Shown: positions 1 to 9,541, counted from the stretch's first letter. The stretch: DNA of 64,000 nt from Winogradskyella sp046545555 (GCF_046545555.1 NZ_JBHZTH010000001.1:1550001-1614000), one strand, 5' to 3'. Made by a program: numbers and translations. Notes: a model not told the origin generated them from the sequence alone.

Positions 1-1
1 T

Positions 2-1552
2 GGTATTCTCTGGTTTAGAATATTAGGTGTTGTTTTAAATACAGGAACCTTTATTGTTAGCTTTCATGTTTTAAAAAGATATGTCCCAAATTTATTTTTA
101 ATTTTAGGTTTAGTGATGGTTCTTTTTGTTAATGATTATGGTTTTTTAACCTTTTATCATAATCAAATCACATCCTTCTTTACGGTGTTAATAGTATATT
201 GTATTAGCAATGCACTATTTAGAAAAAAGTATAATTTATTATTTCTAGCAGGTTTTATTTTTGTTTTAAATGGACTAACAAGAATACCAAACTTTATTTT
301 AGGGACCTTGTTTCTTGCAATTCCGTTATATCACTACTTAAACAAAAACTCTTTTAAATCCTCAATAAAACCAATTATAATATCGAGTTTTGGCATATTC
401 TCTGGTTTTATTTTTGCGTATCTAATACTGTTATTTAGCGGACAAATTGAGGTTATTGAAAATGCGCTTTATACAATGATGGATGTGGGTAATACAGAGG
501 GTAGTTCGCATAATTTTAAGTCGGTATTTATGGCTCAATATTATAATTACTATGCAATAGTTTATGCTTTTATTCCTCTCATTTTAATTTTTATTGCAGT
601 TACACTTTTGTTTAGATTTATAAAAAACAGTAAACCTTTAATGTATATTCTTGCTACTGTTTTTATGCTAGTAATGGTTTTTTGGTTTCAAAGAAATGGT
701 ATTTTTTCAATTTATACATTGGCATATATTGGTGCGATTTGGATTACGTTGTCAAAAAAATCTGCAGTGGAGGCTAGGATTGTTGCTTTTTTGGCATTTG
801 TTATGTTGTTTACAATGACACTAGGTTCTGGTGGTGGTGTAAAAAATAGTGGATATATGGCTATATGGATTGGTTTTCCATTATTCTATTTGGCATTACC
901 ATTAATTTTAAAAGGACAGGATAATTTATTAAGATTATTCTATCCAAATAGTAAAAGCGAGAGTGATAAATATTCGATTTCAAAAATTCTAGTGTATACT
1001 ATTACCCTAGCTTTTTTATTGCTTAAAGCCCATAATATTTCTGGAAAGGCATATTTTGATAATGGGAGTAGGCTAGACAAAACGTATGCAATAAATAATA
1101 TCAAAGCGAGATACATTTATACGACAAAAAAAAGGGCGGATATTGTAAATAACGTGTTGTTAAATCTAGGGAAATATGTGAAACCAGGCGATTATCTATT
1201 TGCCTATGATCATATTCCAATGATTCATTTTTTAACTGAAACAAAAGCTTACACATATAATCCATGGCCTGGAATTTATGACCATTACTCTTTTAATAAA
1301 AAGATTAAAAAAGCAGAAAATAATATTGCAGATTTACCGATTGTTTTACTGCAAAAGTTTGAGACAATTAAAGATTTTTCGGACCCACTACCTAATTATA
1401 TGATTCCAGAAAAAAACGATGCTATATTACATGGAAGTAAGTCAATCAAAGCAATGAATGCTTTTTTAGAAAGACATAATTATAAAGAGGTTTGGAGCGA
1501 TAGTTACTTTACCATTTATAAATCTTATAATTCTTCTAATAGAGTTAACTGA
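2..1552 (+). CDS. Multi-pass membrane protein, GT-C glycosyltransferase-like (5' partial)
   Basis: The reading frame is open back to base 2 with no stop, so the gene begins before the window; the Met at 113 is internal. The visible part is a chain of hydrophobic segments with short polar loops over roughly the first 320 residues, then a soluble C-terminal tail of about 170 residues. This shape is common in GT-C type lipid-linked sugar transferases and in polysaccharide-locus membrane proteins, but I see no signature that fixes the family. Its neighbour downstream is a GT2 enzyme with a membrane anchor, and the rest of the locus makes a surface glycan, so a role in polysaccharide assembly or lipid-linked glycosylation is inferred. 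The function of the exact protein is unknown. Confidence 0.6.
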   Translation, partial: GILWFRILGVVLNTGTFIVSFHVLKRYVPNLFLILGLVMVLFVNDYGFLTFYHNQITSFFTVLIVYCISNALFRKKYNLLFLAGFIFVLNGLTRIPNFILGTLFLAIPLYHYLNKNSFKSSIKPIIISSFGIFSGFIFAYLILLFSGQIEVIENALYTMMDVGNTEGSSHNFKSVFMAQYYNYYAIVYAFIPLILIFIAVTLLFRFIKNSKPLMYILATVFMLVMVFWFQRNGIFSIYTLAYIGAIWITLSKKSAVEARIVAFLAFVMLFTMTLGSGGGVKNSGYMAIWIGFPLFYLALPLILKGQDNLLRLFYPNSKSESDKYSISKILVYTITLAFLLLKAHNISGKAYFDNGSRLDKTYAINNIKARYIYTTKKRADIVNNVLLNLGKYVKPGDYLFAYDHIPMIHFLTETKAYTYNPWPGIYDHYSFNKKIKKAENNIADLPIVLLQKFETIKDFSDPLPNYMIPEKNDAILHGSKSIKAMNAFLERHNYKEVWSDSYFTIYKSYNSSNRVN

Positions 1553-1589
1553 TTTCTTTTATCTTAGCAACGATTCGTAAAATCAAGTA

Positions 1590-2543
1590 ATGTCTATACA
1601 TAAAATATCAGTTATTGTTCCTGTTTTTAATGAAGTCAAAAATCTTTCAGAACTTTATGATAGATTAAAAATTACGTTAGAATCTATTACTGAACAATAC
1701 CAAATAATCTTTGTTAATGATGGAAGTACCGACAACTCTTTAGAGAAAATATTAGAATTTTCAGAAAAGAATGCCAATGTATTCTATCTTAATTTAAGTA
1801 GAAATTTTGGGCATCAAATAGCAGTGTCAGCTGGTTTAGAATATTGTGATGCAGAAAGTGTAGTTATTATAGATTCAGATTTACAAGATCCGCCAGAATT
1901 GATAGTGCAACTTTTTCAAAAGCATAAAGAAGGCTATGACGTAGTATACGCAAAACGCAATAGTAGGCAAGGTGAATCAATTTTAAAAAAACTAACCGCG
2001 AAAATTTACTATAGATTATTAAAGCGTATAGTGTCTTTTGAAATCCCTTTAGATGCTGGTGATTTTAGATTGCTCTCAAGAAAAGTTGTAGAAGCTATAA
2101 ATAAAATGCCTGAAAAAAATAAATTTTTGCGAGGTCAGGTAGCCTGGTTAGGTTTTAGGCAAACCTACGTTGCCTTTGATAGAAAAACAAGAAAACATGG
2201 AAAGAGTGGTTATTCTTACGGCAAAATGTTTCGCTTAGCTTTTGATGGTATTACTGGTTTTTCGGATAAGCCTCTTTTATTTGTAAGCAGAATGGGATTT
2301 TTAATTTCAATATTTTCATTCCTTTTAATAATTTATGCAATATTTTCTCACTACGTCCTCAAAATAACAATAACCGGTTGGACCTCTTTACTTATAAGTT
2401 CAGCTTTTATAGGAGGTATACAGCTTTTGTCAATTGGAGTTATTGGTGAATACATTAGTAGAATTAATAATAACGTAAAAAACCGACCGTTGTATATCGT
2501 AGATTCTACAAATCTCAATGATAAAATAAATGGTAAAGTCTAG
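1590..2543 (+). CDS. GT2 glycosyltransferase, GtrB/DPM1-like with C-terminal membrane anchor
   Basis: A GT-A fold family 2 glycosyltransferase that probably moves a sugar from a nucleotide donor to an undecaprenyl- or dolichyl-type lipid carrier at the inner face of the membrane. The N-terminus has the usual start (VIVPVFNE, residues 9-16), the nucleotide-binding FVNDGSTDNS at 41-50 and the metal-binding DSD at 95-97 in the DSDLQDPPE motif typical of the GtrB/DPM1 subgroup. Two hydrophobic helices near residues 235-255 and 265-290 anchor it. A length of 317 residues is normal for the subgroup. It sits 37 bases after the membrane protein, which could use its lipid-linked product (inference). 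The exact sugar cannot be read from sequence. Confidence 0.88.
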   Translation: MSIHKISVIVPVFNEVKNLSELYDRLKITLESITEQYQIIFVNDGSTDNSLEKILEFSEKNANVFYLNLSRNFGHQIAVSAGLEYCDAESVVIIDSDLQDPPELIVQLFQKHKEGYDVVYAKRNSRQGESILKKLTAKIYYRLLKRIVSFEIPLDAGDFRLLSRKVVEAINKMPEKNKFLRGQVAWLGFRQTYVAFDRKTRKHGKSGYSYGKMFRLAFDGITGFSDKPLLFVSRMGFLISIFSFLLIIYAIFSHYVLKITITGWTSLLISSAFIGGIQLLSIGVIGEYISRINNNVKNRPLYIVDSTNLNDKINGKV

Positions 2544-2696
2544 TCTTATTTCAATTCTAGCAAATCCATTAAAATTTGTACTTTCACGTCGGTAAAACAT
2601 TAAATTTTTAGTATTATTTATAAGGTTAAAACATATAAGTTTAATGATAAATCTGTTTGGGATAATTTTGTTCTAAATAGCAATCAGGATTCGTTT

Positions 2697-3587
2697 TTGT
2701 TTCAGCGCGATTTTATGGACTATCATAGTAAGCGCTTTCAGGATGCCTCATTACTCATTTTTAAAAACGATAAGCTTATTTCTTTACTGCCTGCTAATAG
2801 AGTATCGGATGAGGTTTTTTCTCATCAAGGATTAAGCTATGGAGGATTGATATATGCTAAAGATTTAAAGTCAGAAGATATTATTGAGGTTTTTAAAGTT
2901 ATGTTAGAATTTCTGCAAGAAAATGGTTTTAAAAATTTTTATCTAAAGATGCTCCCAAGTATTTATTTACATAATCAAACAAATAATCCATTACCTTATT
3001 TGTGCTTTAAAACAAAAGCTAATTTGATGAGAGTAGATATGCATTCAGTTATAGGTTTAAATACGAGGTCATTTTCTAAAAGTAGAAAGGAAGGCTTAAA
3101 ACGTGGGCAAAAACATAATTTGATTGTTAAAGAGACTCAAAGTTTTGATTTGTTTTGGAATAAAATATTAATCCCAAACTTAAAGTCTAAACATGGTGTA
3201 CAACCCGTACATAGTTTAGAAGAGATTAATTTATTAAAATCTAAGTTTACAAAAAATATTAGACAATTTAATGTCTTTTATGACGATGAAATTGTTGGCG
3301 GAACCACGATATTTGAAACAGAAAATGTTACGCATTGCCAGTATATTTCTGGAAATTCTGAAAAGAATGAATTAGGTAGTTTAGATTTTCTACATATTCA
3401 TCTTTTAGATTCTATTTTTATGAATAAGCCTTATTTTAGTTTTGGAACTTCTAATCTAGAATCAGGACAGAGGATAAATAAAGGTTTACAATTTTGGAAA
3501 GAAGGCTTTGGGGCACGTTCCATAACGCAAGAATTTTATAAAATAGATACAAGTAACTTTAAATTATTGGACGATATCCTAATATGA
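2697..3587 (+). CDS. FemAB/GNAT-like acyltransferase, N-terminus probably misread or lost
   Basis: A protein with the FemAB-like / GNAT fold pattern seen in flavobacterial polysaccharide loci. The conserved middle has RKEGLKRGQKHN-type residues and the C-terminal half has YDDEIVGGTTIF and FGTSN motifs. It probably acylates an amino sugar or a lipid-linked glycan; the substrate is unknown. The first usable start is TTG at 2697, yet the same frame stays open and protein-like back to 2622 and reads RLKTYKFNDKSVWDNF, which resembles the usual family N-terminus. No ATG, GTG or TTG exists in that stretch after the stop at 2619. Codon 2622 is AGG, one base from ATG. The gene therefore may use an odd start, carry a start-codon mutation, or contain a base error. 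It overlaps the next gene by ATGA at 3584. Confidence 0.7.
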   Translation: MFQRDFMDYHSKRFQDASLLIFKNDKLISLLPANRVSDEVFSHQGLSYGGLIYAKDLKSEDIIEVFKVMLEFLQENGFKNFYLKMLPSIYLHNQTNNPLPYLCFKTKANLMRVDMHSVIGLNTRSFSKSRKEGLKRGQKHNLIVKETQSFDLFWNKILIPNLKSKHGVQPVHSLEEINLLKSKFTKNIRQFNVFYDDEIVGGTTIFETENVTHCQYISGNSEKNELGSLDFLHIHLLDSIFMNKPYFSFGTSNLESGQRINKGLQFWKEGFGARSITQEFYKIDTSNFKLLDDILI

Positions 3588-4681
3588 TTAAGTTTTTAGA
3601 TCTACATAAAATTAATAATAGATTTCGTGCTGAATTTGAAATAGCGTTGGGTAAAAGCTTGGATAATTCTAATTATATTTTGGGCCCTAATGTTTCAAAG
3701 TTCGAAAATGAATTTGCTCACTATTGTGGAACAAAATATTGCGTTGGCACTGCTAACGGTCTTGACGCGCTTACCTTAATTTTAAAAGGTTATATTCATT
3801 TAGGTAAAATTAAAAAAGGGGATAAAGTCATTGTGCCAGCTAATACCTTTATTGCGACAATTTTATCAGTATTACACGCAGATTTAGTTCCTGTTTTTGT
3901 GGAACCTAATCATAAAACATATAACCTTTCAGCTCATAAGGTATCTGCCGCGATTACTAAAGATGTAAAGGCTATTATAATGGTCCATCTATATGGTCAA
4001 CTAGCAGATGTAGAGGGTTTAAATGCAATTGCAAAAGCCCAGAATATACTTCTTATTGAAGATGCAGCACAAGCCCATGGTTCTATGTGTGATACAGGTA
4101 AAGCTGGGAATTTAGGTAATGCAGCTGCTTTTAGTTTTTATCCTAGTAAGAATTTAGGTGCATTGGGTGATGGAGGTGCTATAACGTCTAATGATTCTGA
4201 GTTAAATGAAGTTGTTAAACTTTATAGAAATTATGGTAGCAAAGAAAAGTATACTAATGAAATAGTTGGCTTTAATAGCAGGTTAGACGATTTACAAGCT
4301 GCTATTTTAAATATTAAATTAAAGACTTTAGATACTGATAATGAAAGAAGGAGGTTTATTGCAAATTACTATTTAGAGAATATTATAAACCCAAAGATTC
4401 AACTGCCGTTTTATAATAAGTCTATGAATCATGTTTTTTATGCATTTGTTGTAGAGGTAGAAAATCGAGATAGATTTATGAGTTATTTAGAAAAAAATGG
4501 TATTGAGAGTTTAATTCATTATCCTATTCCTCCGCATCAACAAAAAGCTTTAAAAAATTATGCACATTTAAACCTTCCGATAACCGAAAATATTCATAAA
4601 AGAATTGTAAGTCTACCAATAAGTGTAATGCTATCTGATGTAGAAATAAGAATGCTTATTAAAGTTTTAAACGACTATTAA
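3584..4681 (+). CDS. DegT/DnrJ/EryC1/StrS sugar aminotransferase, FdtB/QdtB-like
   Basis: A PLP-dependent aminotransferase that converts a keto-sugar nucleotide to an amino-sugar nucleotide in the cytoplasm. The Schiff-base lysine is K189 in SFYPSKNLGALGDGGA, and the PLP-ring aspartate is D160 in LLIEDAAQAHG. The opening IKFLDLHKINNRFR resembles FdtB/QdtB/VioA-type enzymes, which make 3-amino-3,6-dideoxyhexoses. The FdtA-like ketoisomerase at 9542 would supply the 3-keto substrate, so a dTDP-Fuc3N or dTDP-Qui3N route is inferred. The length of 365 residues is normal. The start overlaps the upstream stop by four bases (ATGA) and the next gene begins directly after the stop, which suggests translational coupling in one operon. 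Confidence 0.9.
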   Translation: MIKFLDLHKINNRFRAEFEIALGKSLDNSNYILGPNVSKFENEFAHYCGTKYCVGTANGLDALTLILKGYIHLGKIKKGDKVIVPANTFIATILSVLHADLVPVFVEPNHKTYNLSAHKVSAAITKDVKAIIMVHLYGQLADVEGLNAIAKAQNILLIEDAAQAHGSMCDTGKAGNLGNAAAFSFYPSKNLGALGDGGAITSNDSELNEVVKLYRNYGSKEKYTNEIVGFNSRLDDLQAAILNIKLKTLDTDNERRRFIANYYLENIINPKIQLPFYNKSMNHVFYAFVVEVENRDRFMSYLEKNGIESLIHYPIPPHQQKALKNYAHLNLPITENIHKRIVSLPISVMLSDVEIRMLIKVLNDY

Positions 4682-5989
4682 TTGAAACGATTTTTTCAAT
4701 ATATAAATAGAGAAGTTTTAGTAAAGGCGGCTGGACTTAGTACAGCTAATATTACTATTAAAATTATTTCAGGAATTGTTATTTCTAAGTTCATTGCATT
4801 ATTTATAGGTCCGGAAGGAATGGCTTTGATTGGGAATTTAAGAAACTTTTTTAGTACTATTCAGTCCTTGGCAATTGGAGGTCTTTATAAAGGGGTTGTT
4901 AAATTTATTAATGAAGCTAAAACTAATGTTTTAGAACTTTCAAAAACATTATCGACTGTATTTTATTCCGGTTTTTTTATCTCAGTATTATTAGCTTTTT
5001 TATGCTATTACAATGCTGAGTTTATCAATAGTTTAATCTTTCTAAATAATAACTATACCTACGTTATTGAGGTCCTAGCAATGGTCTTGCCATTTTACGC
5101 ATTAAACATGTTTGTGTTTGCCATAATGAATGGTTTTTCTAAGTATAAGATACTGTTAATTATAAATATTATTGGGCAAATTGTTGGGCTTTTAATAACA
5201 ATACTTTTAATTAAACAAGAAAATATAGATGGTGCTTTAATCGCAGTAATAATAACTCCTGCTATAAATTTGTTAATCTCTGTTGTTGGTGTTGCTTTTA
5301 GAAAAAATTTGATGCACCATATAAAAGTGACTAGCATTAATTTATCAGTACTTAAAAACCTAAGCCCTTACATGATAATGGCATTGGTTTCTTCAATTGC
5401 TCTACCTATTGTTTTTATAATTATAAGAAACTATATAATTTCAGAAATCGGGATTAAAGAGGCTGGATATTGGACTGCAATTACAAGAGTGTCAGATTAC
5501 TACTTGATGTTTGTAAATGCGTTAATGGCACTTTATATTTTACCTCGTTTTACAGAAATCAATTCGCGTAAAGAGTTTAGACAAGAAGTATTTAGTTTTT
5601 ATAAAACTATTATGCCAGTCTTTGCAATTTTATTAGGTATTATATATTTGAGTAGGTCATTATTGGTAACGTTTTTATTTACAGAAGAATTTAGACCGAT
5701 TGAAGATTTATTTGCCTACCAAATTTTAGGAGACTTTATGCGTGTATTATCAATGGTTATAGCTTACAAATTCTTAGCTAATAAAATGTTTATTCATTTT
5801 ATTATTCTAGAAGTATTTCTATTTGTTATTATGTATATAAGTAGTATATATTTTATTGATATTTTTGGTTTAGAAGGCGCAGTAATGGGCCATTGCTTAA
5901 GTTATTTTATGCACTTTGGAATTACATTATTAATTTTTGGAAGTTCCCTTTTTGGTGTTATTAATGAAGATGATACAGATACTTTTTAA
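4682..5989 (+). CDS. O-antigen translocase (Wzx-like flippase), copy 1
   Basis: A polytopic membrane protein of the MOP superfamily (polysaccharide flippase type) that would flip lipid-linked oligosaccharide across the inner membrane. It shows about 11-12 hydrophobic segments over 435 residues. The family pattern GYWTAITRVSDYY near residues 260-272 and the GDFMRVLSMV motif near residue 350 match the WzxE/O-antigen translocase group. The start is TTG directly after the aminotransferase stop (TAATTG), so reading is probably coupled. It is clearly paralogous to the next gene: both share the GYWTAIT, FYKTIMP/IYKTILP and QxxGDFxR motifs in the same order. Two flippases side by side is unusual; see findings. 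Confidence 0.9.
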   Translation: MKRFFQYINREVLVKAAGLSTANITIKIISGIVISKFIALFIGPEGMALIGNLRNFFSTIQSLAIGGLYKGVVKFINEAKTNVLELSKTLSTVFYSGFFISVLLAFLCYYNAEFINSLIFLNNNYTYVIEVLAMVLPFYALNMFVFAIMNGFSKYKILLIINIIGQIVGLLITILLIKQENIDGALIAVIITPAINLLISVVGVAFRKNLMHHIKVTSINLSVLKNLSPYMIMALVSSIALPIVFIIIRNYIISEIGIKEAGYWTAITRVSDYYLMFVNALMALYILPRFTEINSRKEFRQEVFSFYKTIMPVFAILLGIIYLSRSLLVTFLFTEEFRPIEDLFAYQILGDFMRVLSMVIAYKFLANKMFIHFIILEVFLFVIMYISSIYFIDIFGLEGAVMGHCLSYFMHFGITLLIFGSSLFGVINEDDTDTF

Positions 5990-5999
5990 TTAATATAAC

Positions 6000-7286
6000 G
6001 TGAAACTCCCTAAATTTCTTGGCGATAATATTGTACTTAAGATAACATCGCTTAATGCAGTTGTAATTACCATTAGGCTTATTGTTTCTGTTTTCATTCA
6101 ACGTCTTTTAGCTATTACAGTAGGAGAAGCTGGTATTGCTAACATTGGCCAACTTAGAAATGTTATGGTAATGCTTACCAGTACATCTACACTAGGTACT
6201 TTTAGCGGCGTAGTTAAATATATAGCGGAGCATAAAGAGAATAAACCTGAATTGAAAAAACTATTTTCAACAGTTACATTGTTCATAATTGTAGGTTCTT
6301 TACTTTCGGCAACTATTCTGTTCTTTGGCTCAAGTTACTTTTCAAACTATCTTTTTAACTCCTTAGATTTTATATATGCTTTTAAGCTATTAGCAGTAAT
6401 TGTTCCTTTTATAGCTGTAAATAGAGTAGTCAATGGTGTTGTCAGTGGTTTGTCGGAATATAAAAAGTATGCTAAGATTGAGCTTATAAGTTACCTCTTA
6501 GCAACTTTAGCAATCCTTATAGGTTTGTATACTTCAGAAATAAAAGGTGTTATTATTGCTATAGCTATTGCACCACTTATTCAACTTATTGTTTTGGGTT
6601 TTGTATTTGGTAAGACCTTAAGAGATTATTTTGATTATAAAAATATAAAGCTAAGTCTTGGCTATAAGAACAAACTTTTGGCATTTACTTTAATGTCTTT
6701 TATATCAGCATTTTTATTAAATTATGTTGAAATTTACATCAGAACTTTGCTAACGGACGAAATAAACATTAATGAAGCTGGTTATTGGACTGCAATTACA
6801 TTTATTTCTAAAAACTATATGGTTTTTGCTACAGGTTTATTTACACTTTATGTAATACCAAAATTCGCTAATATTCATAGTGAAGTTGATTTTAAAGGTG
6901 AAGTACTAAATATTTATAAAACTATTTTGCCAATTTTTGGCTTAGGTATGCTTTTAGTTTATTTGCTGAGAGATCTAATTATAGAAATAATATACCCAGA
7001 CTTTGTAGGGATGGAGCCATTATTTAAGTGGCAATTAATAGGAGATTTTATAAGGCTTTGTGCTTTAGTGTTGGCGCATCAGTTTCTTGCGAAACGACTA
7101 GTTAAAAGTTTTGTGATTACAGAAATTGTCTCTTTAGTCCTATTTTTTGTGCTATCTAAATATTTCGTTGGGATATACGGAACAGAAGGTGTGGTAATAG
7201 CTCATTTAGTGCGTTATGTTATTTATTTTATTGTAGTGCTTTTTGTAATTAGAGACTACTATAAAAATAGAATTACTACGGCTTAA
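6000..7286 (+). CDS. O-antigen translocase (Wzx-like flippase), copy 2
   Basis: A second MOP-superfamily flippase of 428 residues, similar along its whole length to the previous gene but well diverged. GYWTAITFISKNY, the IYKTILP segment and WQLIGDFIRL mark the same family. It starts with GTG at 6000, ten bases after the previous stop. Its TAA stop overlaps the TAA stop of the convergent glycosyltransferase in the four bases TTAA (7283-7286). It may flip a different lipid-linked glycan from copy 1, or the pair may work as a heterodimer. Both ideas are inference. Confidence 0.9.
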   Translation: MKLPKFLGDNIVLKITSLNAVVITIRLIVSVFIQRLLAITVGEAGIANIGQLRNVMVMLTSTSTLGTFSGVVKYIAEHKENKPELKKLFSTVTLFIIVGSLLSATILFFGSSYFSNYLFNSLDFIYAFKLLAVIVPFIAVNRVVNGVVSGLSEYKKYAKIELISYLLATLAILIGLYTSEIKGVIIAIAIAPLIQLIVLGFVFGKTLRDYFDYKNIKLSLGYKNKLLAFTLMSFISAFLLNYVEIYIRTLLTDEININEAGYWTAITFISKNYMVFATGLFTLYVIPKFANIHSEVDFKGEVLNIYKTILPIFGLGMLLVYLLRDLIIEIIYPDFVGMEPLFKWQLIGDFIRLCALVLAHQFLAKRLVKSFVITEIVSLVLFFVLSKYFVGIYGTEGVVIAHLVRYVIYFIVVLFVIRDYYKNRITTA

Positions 7287-8419
7287 TTTTTTTTCCAGAC
7301 GTCTAGATAATGTTTTGCACAATCTATGTAATTGTGATGCTTTTCAATAAATGCCCTAGCGTTCACAGAAATATTACTAATTTTTTTTGGGTTTTCAATA
7401 AGCCACTCTAGTTTTTCGGCGATTGATTTAGCATTGGGTAATGCATTAATTGCTATAGAGTCTTCTTCGATCTGATAATGATTTAGCCATTCTGTTTCTG
7501 CACCAGTAAAGACAACTTTACCTTTTGCCATGGCCTCTAAAGCATTGTAACCTTGATCATAAGCATATATCTGGTCTAATAGTATATGCGCAGAATCGTA
7601 AGCGTTAATATATTCCCTATATGGAAGACTTCTAACGGTTAAAATTTCTATTTTATCTGAGTATTTCTTATTTATAATAGCTAAGGCATCTTCAAAAATA
7701 TCATTACCTTTTTTATAGTAGTTGTTATTATTTATACCATGAAAAATAATAATCTTATTACTTTGTTTTAAACTTTTAAATTTTAATAAATCAATATTAA
7801 TAGGGTTAGGTATTAACCCTAAATACTTTGGGTTATTTCTAAGAGGTAAGTGGTAATCAATGTCTGAGGCAATAACACCAGTAATATTTTTATAAATATG
7901 ATTGTGAAGTGCTATAAAATCGGGTTGTAAAAACTTTAATCCATAGCTCGTCATAGACTGATGTTTGCCATTTTTATAAGGCGTAAGTATAGAGTATTTT
8001 AGGTTATTATTATAGGCGTATTTTACACTTATATGATCAGTTCCACAAGACAATAGAAACAACTTTTTATTCCAACTATGTATGAGGTTGAAAATATCTT
8101 TTTCAACCTTTGCGGTACAACCAAAAGGTCCTTCGTTAATAAATTGCACAATATCATAATTACTAAGCTTAGGTTTCAGTTCTTTAATTCTTTTCTTTAC
8201 ATGTTGAGATTCTAGATCGAAACCAGTGATTTTATATAACGTATTTTTAATGAGTTTTTTTAACCCTTTTTGAAAACGTTTATGTATTGGTATATCTACA
8301 GTGTAATTTTTAAAGCCGTCCTTAGAAGCTACTATCGTAACGTCGTGGTTTAAGTGAGTTAATCCTTCTTTTAAAGAATTATGAAGTCTACTATATTCAC
8401 CAACCAATAAAATTTTCAT
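7283..8419 (-). CDS. Glycosyltransferase, GT4-like (GT-B fold)
   Basis: A 378-residue GT-B type glycosyltransferase. The N-terminal half opens with MKILLVGEYSRLHNSL, and the C-terminal half has the nucleotide-sugar region: a DQIYAYDQGYNALEAMAKGKVV stretch where the family has its donor-binding glutamate. Then comes the usual end, in which an ISVNARAFIEKHHN-type helix closes the fold. It likely adds one sugar in the assembly of the surface glycan at the cytoplasmic membrane face. It is on the opposite strand to its neighbours and diverges from the next glycosyltransferase with a spacer of only 35 bases. Donor and acceptor are unknown. Confidence 0.85.
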   Translation of the reverse strand: MKILLVGEYSRLHNSLKEGLTHLNHDVTIVASKDGFKNYTVDIPIHKRFQKGLKKLIKNTLYKITGFDLESQHVKKRIKELKPKLSNYDIVQFINEGPFGCTAKVEKDIFNLIHSWNKKLFLLSCGTDHISVKYAYNNNLKYSILTPYKNGKHQSMTSYGLKFLQPDFIALHNHIYKNITGVIASDIDYHLPLRNNPKYLGLIPNPINIDLLKFKSLKQSNKIIIFHGINNNNYYKKGNDIFEDALAIINKKYSDKIEILTVRSLPYREYINAYDSAHILLDQIYAYDQGYNALEAMAKGKVVFTGAETEWLNHYQIEEDSIAINALPNAKSIAEKLEWLIENPKKISNISVNARAFIEKHHNYIDCAKHYLDVWKKN

Positions 8420-8428
8420 TTATATCGT

Positions 8429-8436
8429 TACATTTG
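8429..8436 (+). promoter_or_regulatory. Possible -7 element (TACATTTG)
   Basis: The octamer matches the Bacteroidota -7 consensus TAnnTTTG and lies 18 bases before the ATG of the glycosyltransferase at 8455. No clear TTG is found at the right distance upstream, so only half of the promoter is supported. Confidence 0.4.
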
Positions 8437-8454
8437 TTTCAAAGATAATTGTAA

Positions 8455-9537
8455 ATGAATAAACCCACCACTAAAAAGATATGTATTGTTGTTTCTTCTC
8501 TTGGTGGTGGCGGAGCAGAAAAGTCTTCGGCTATTTTGTCCGAGTTATTATTTGATATGGGTTTTGATATTCATATTGTTTCGGTACTAGATCAAATAGA
8601 CTATCCTTATAGAGGAAAGTTACTTAATCTCGGTAAATTAAAATCGGCGGATGATTCTACATTAGGAAGATTTAAGAGATTAAAAGTGTTTAGAAATTAT
8701 CTAAGACAGCATAACTTCGATTTTGTTATAGATAATAGAACACGTGTTGGTTTATTAAAAGAACTAGTGATTTCCAAGTGGGTTTATAAGCCTAAGGATA
8801 CACTGTATTGTGTTCGTAGTTATAAGACGGATAATTATATAAACTCAAATCGATTTTTTGCAAGATTTTTATATGGTTCTGCTAATAAAATTATTACTGT
8901 GTCAAATGGTATTTTAGACAAATTAAAAACTGAATATGGTTTTAATAACTTAAAGGTTATATATAATCCTATTGATACAGTTAATGAAACTCATTTAGAT
9001 AAAGACAAAAAGGAAGAGCAGTATATTTTATTTTATGGAAGATTAAATGATAGTGTTAAAAATATCTCTTTGTTATTAGATGGATATTCTAAATCGAAAC
9101 TCTCGCAGTTAAATGTTAAATTGAAAATAATCGGGAATGGAGTTGATGAAGAATTCTTAAAGAAAAAAGCAAAAAACTTTAAAAGTCACGTTGAATTTTT
9201 AGATTTTCAACCTGATCCAATTCCGTATGTAAAAGCAGCGCAATTTACAGTTTTAACGAGTAAGTACGAAGGGTTTCCGAGAGTTCTAATAGAATCATTA
9301 GCTGCAGGAACACCTGTTGTTTCTGTTGATTGTAAATCTGGACCAGATGAAATTATTGAAAATGAGTATAACGGTTTATTGGTAGAAAATAATAATTCAG
9401 AAGCTTTAGCTAATGCAATGAATAGAATGTTTGACGATAAAGATTTATTTTTACAATGCGAGGCTAACGCAAAAAGAAGTGTTGAGAAGTTTTCTCGAAC
9501 TGCTATTGGCTCGGTTTGGAAATCTATTTTAAATTAA
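8455..9537 (+). CDS. Glycosyltransferase family 4
   Basis: A GT4-type (GT-B fold) glycosyltransferase of 360 residues. The N-terminal acceptor domain has the glycine-rich loop SSLGGGGAEKS near residues 14-24, typical of enzymes related to PglA/PglJ and WbnE-like GalNAc or hexose transferases. The C-terminal donor domain has TSKYEGFPRVLIESLAAGTPVV with the conserved EGFP and E residues, and VDCKSGPDEII. It acts at the inner membrane face on a lipid-linked acceptor, probably in the same glycan pathway as the flippases. It is followed after four bases by the FdtA-like isomerase, so the two are likely co-transcribed. The exact sugar is not known. Confidence 0.92.
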   Translation: MNKPTTKKICIVVSSLGGGGAEKSSAILSELLFDMGFDIHIVSVLDQIDYPYRGKLLNLGKLKSADDSTLGRFKRLKVFRNYLRQHNFDFVIDNRTRVGLLKELVISKWVYKPKDTLYCVRSYKTDNYINSNRFFARFLYGSANKIITVSNGILDKLKTEYGFNNLKVIYNPIDTVNETHLDKDKKEEQYILFYGRLNDSVKNISLLLDGYSKSKLSQLNVKLKIIGNGVDEEFLKKKAKNFKSHVEFLDFQPDPIPYVKAAQFTVLTSKYEGFPRVLIESLAAGTPVVSVDCKSGPDEIIENEYNGLLVENNNSEALANAMNRMFDDKDLFLQCEANAKRSVEKFSRTAIGSVWKSILN

Positions 9538-9541
9538 ATTC

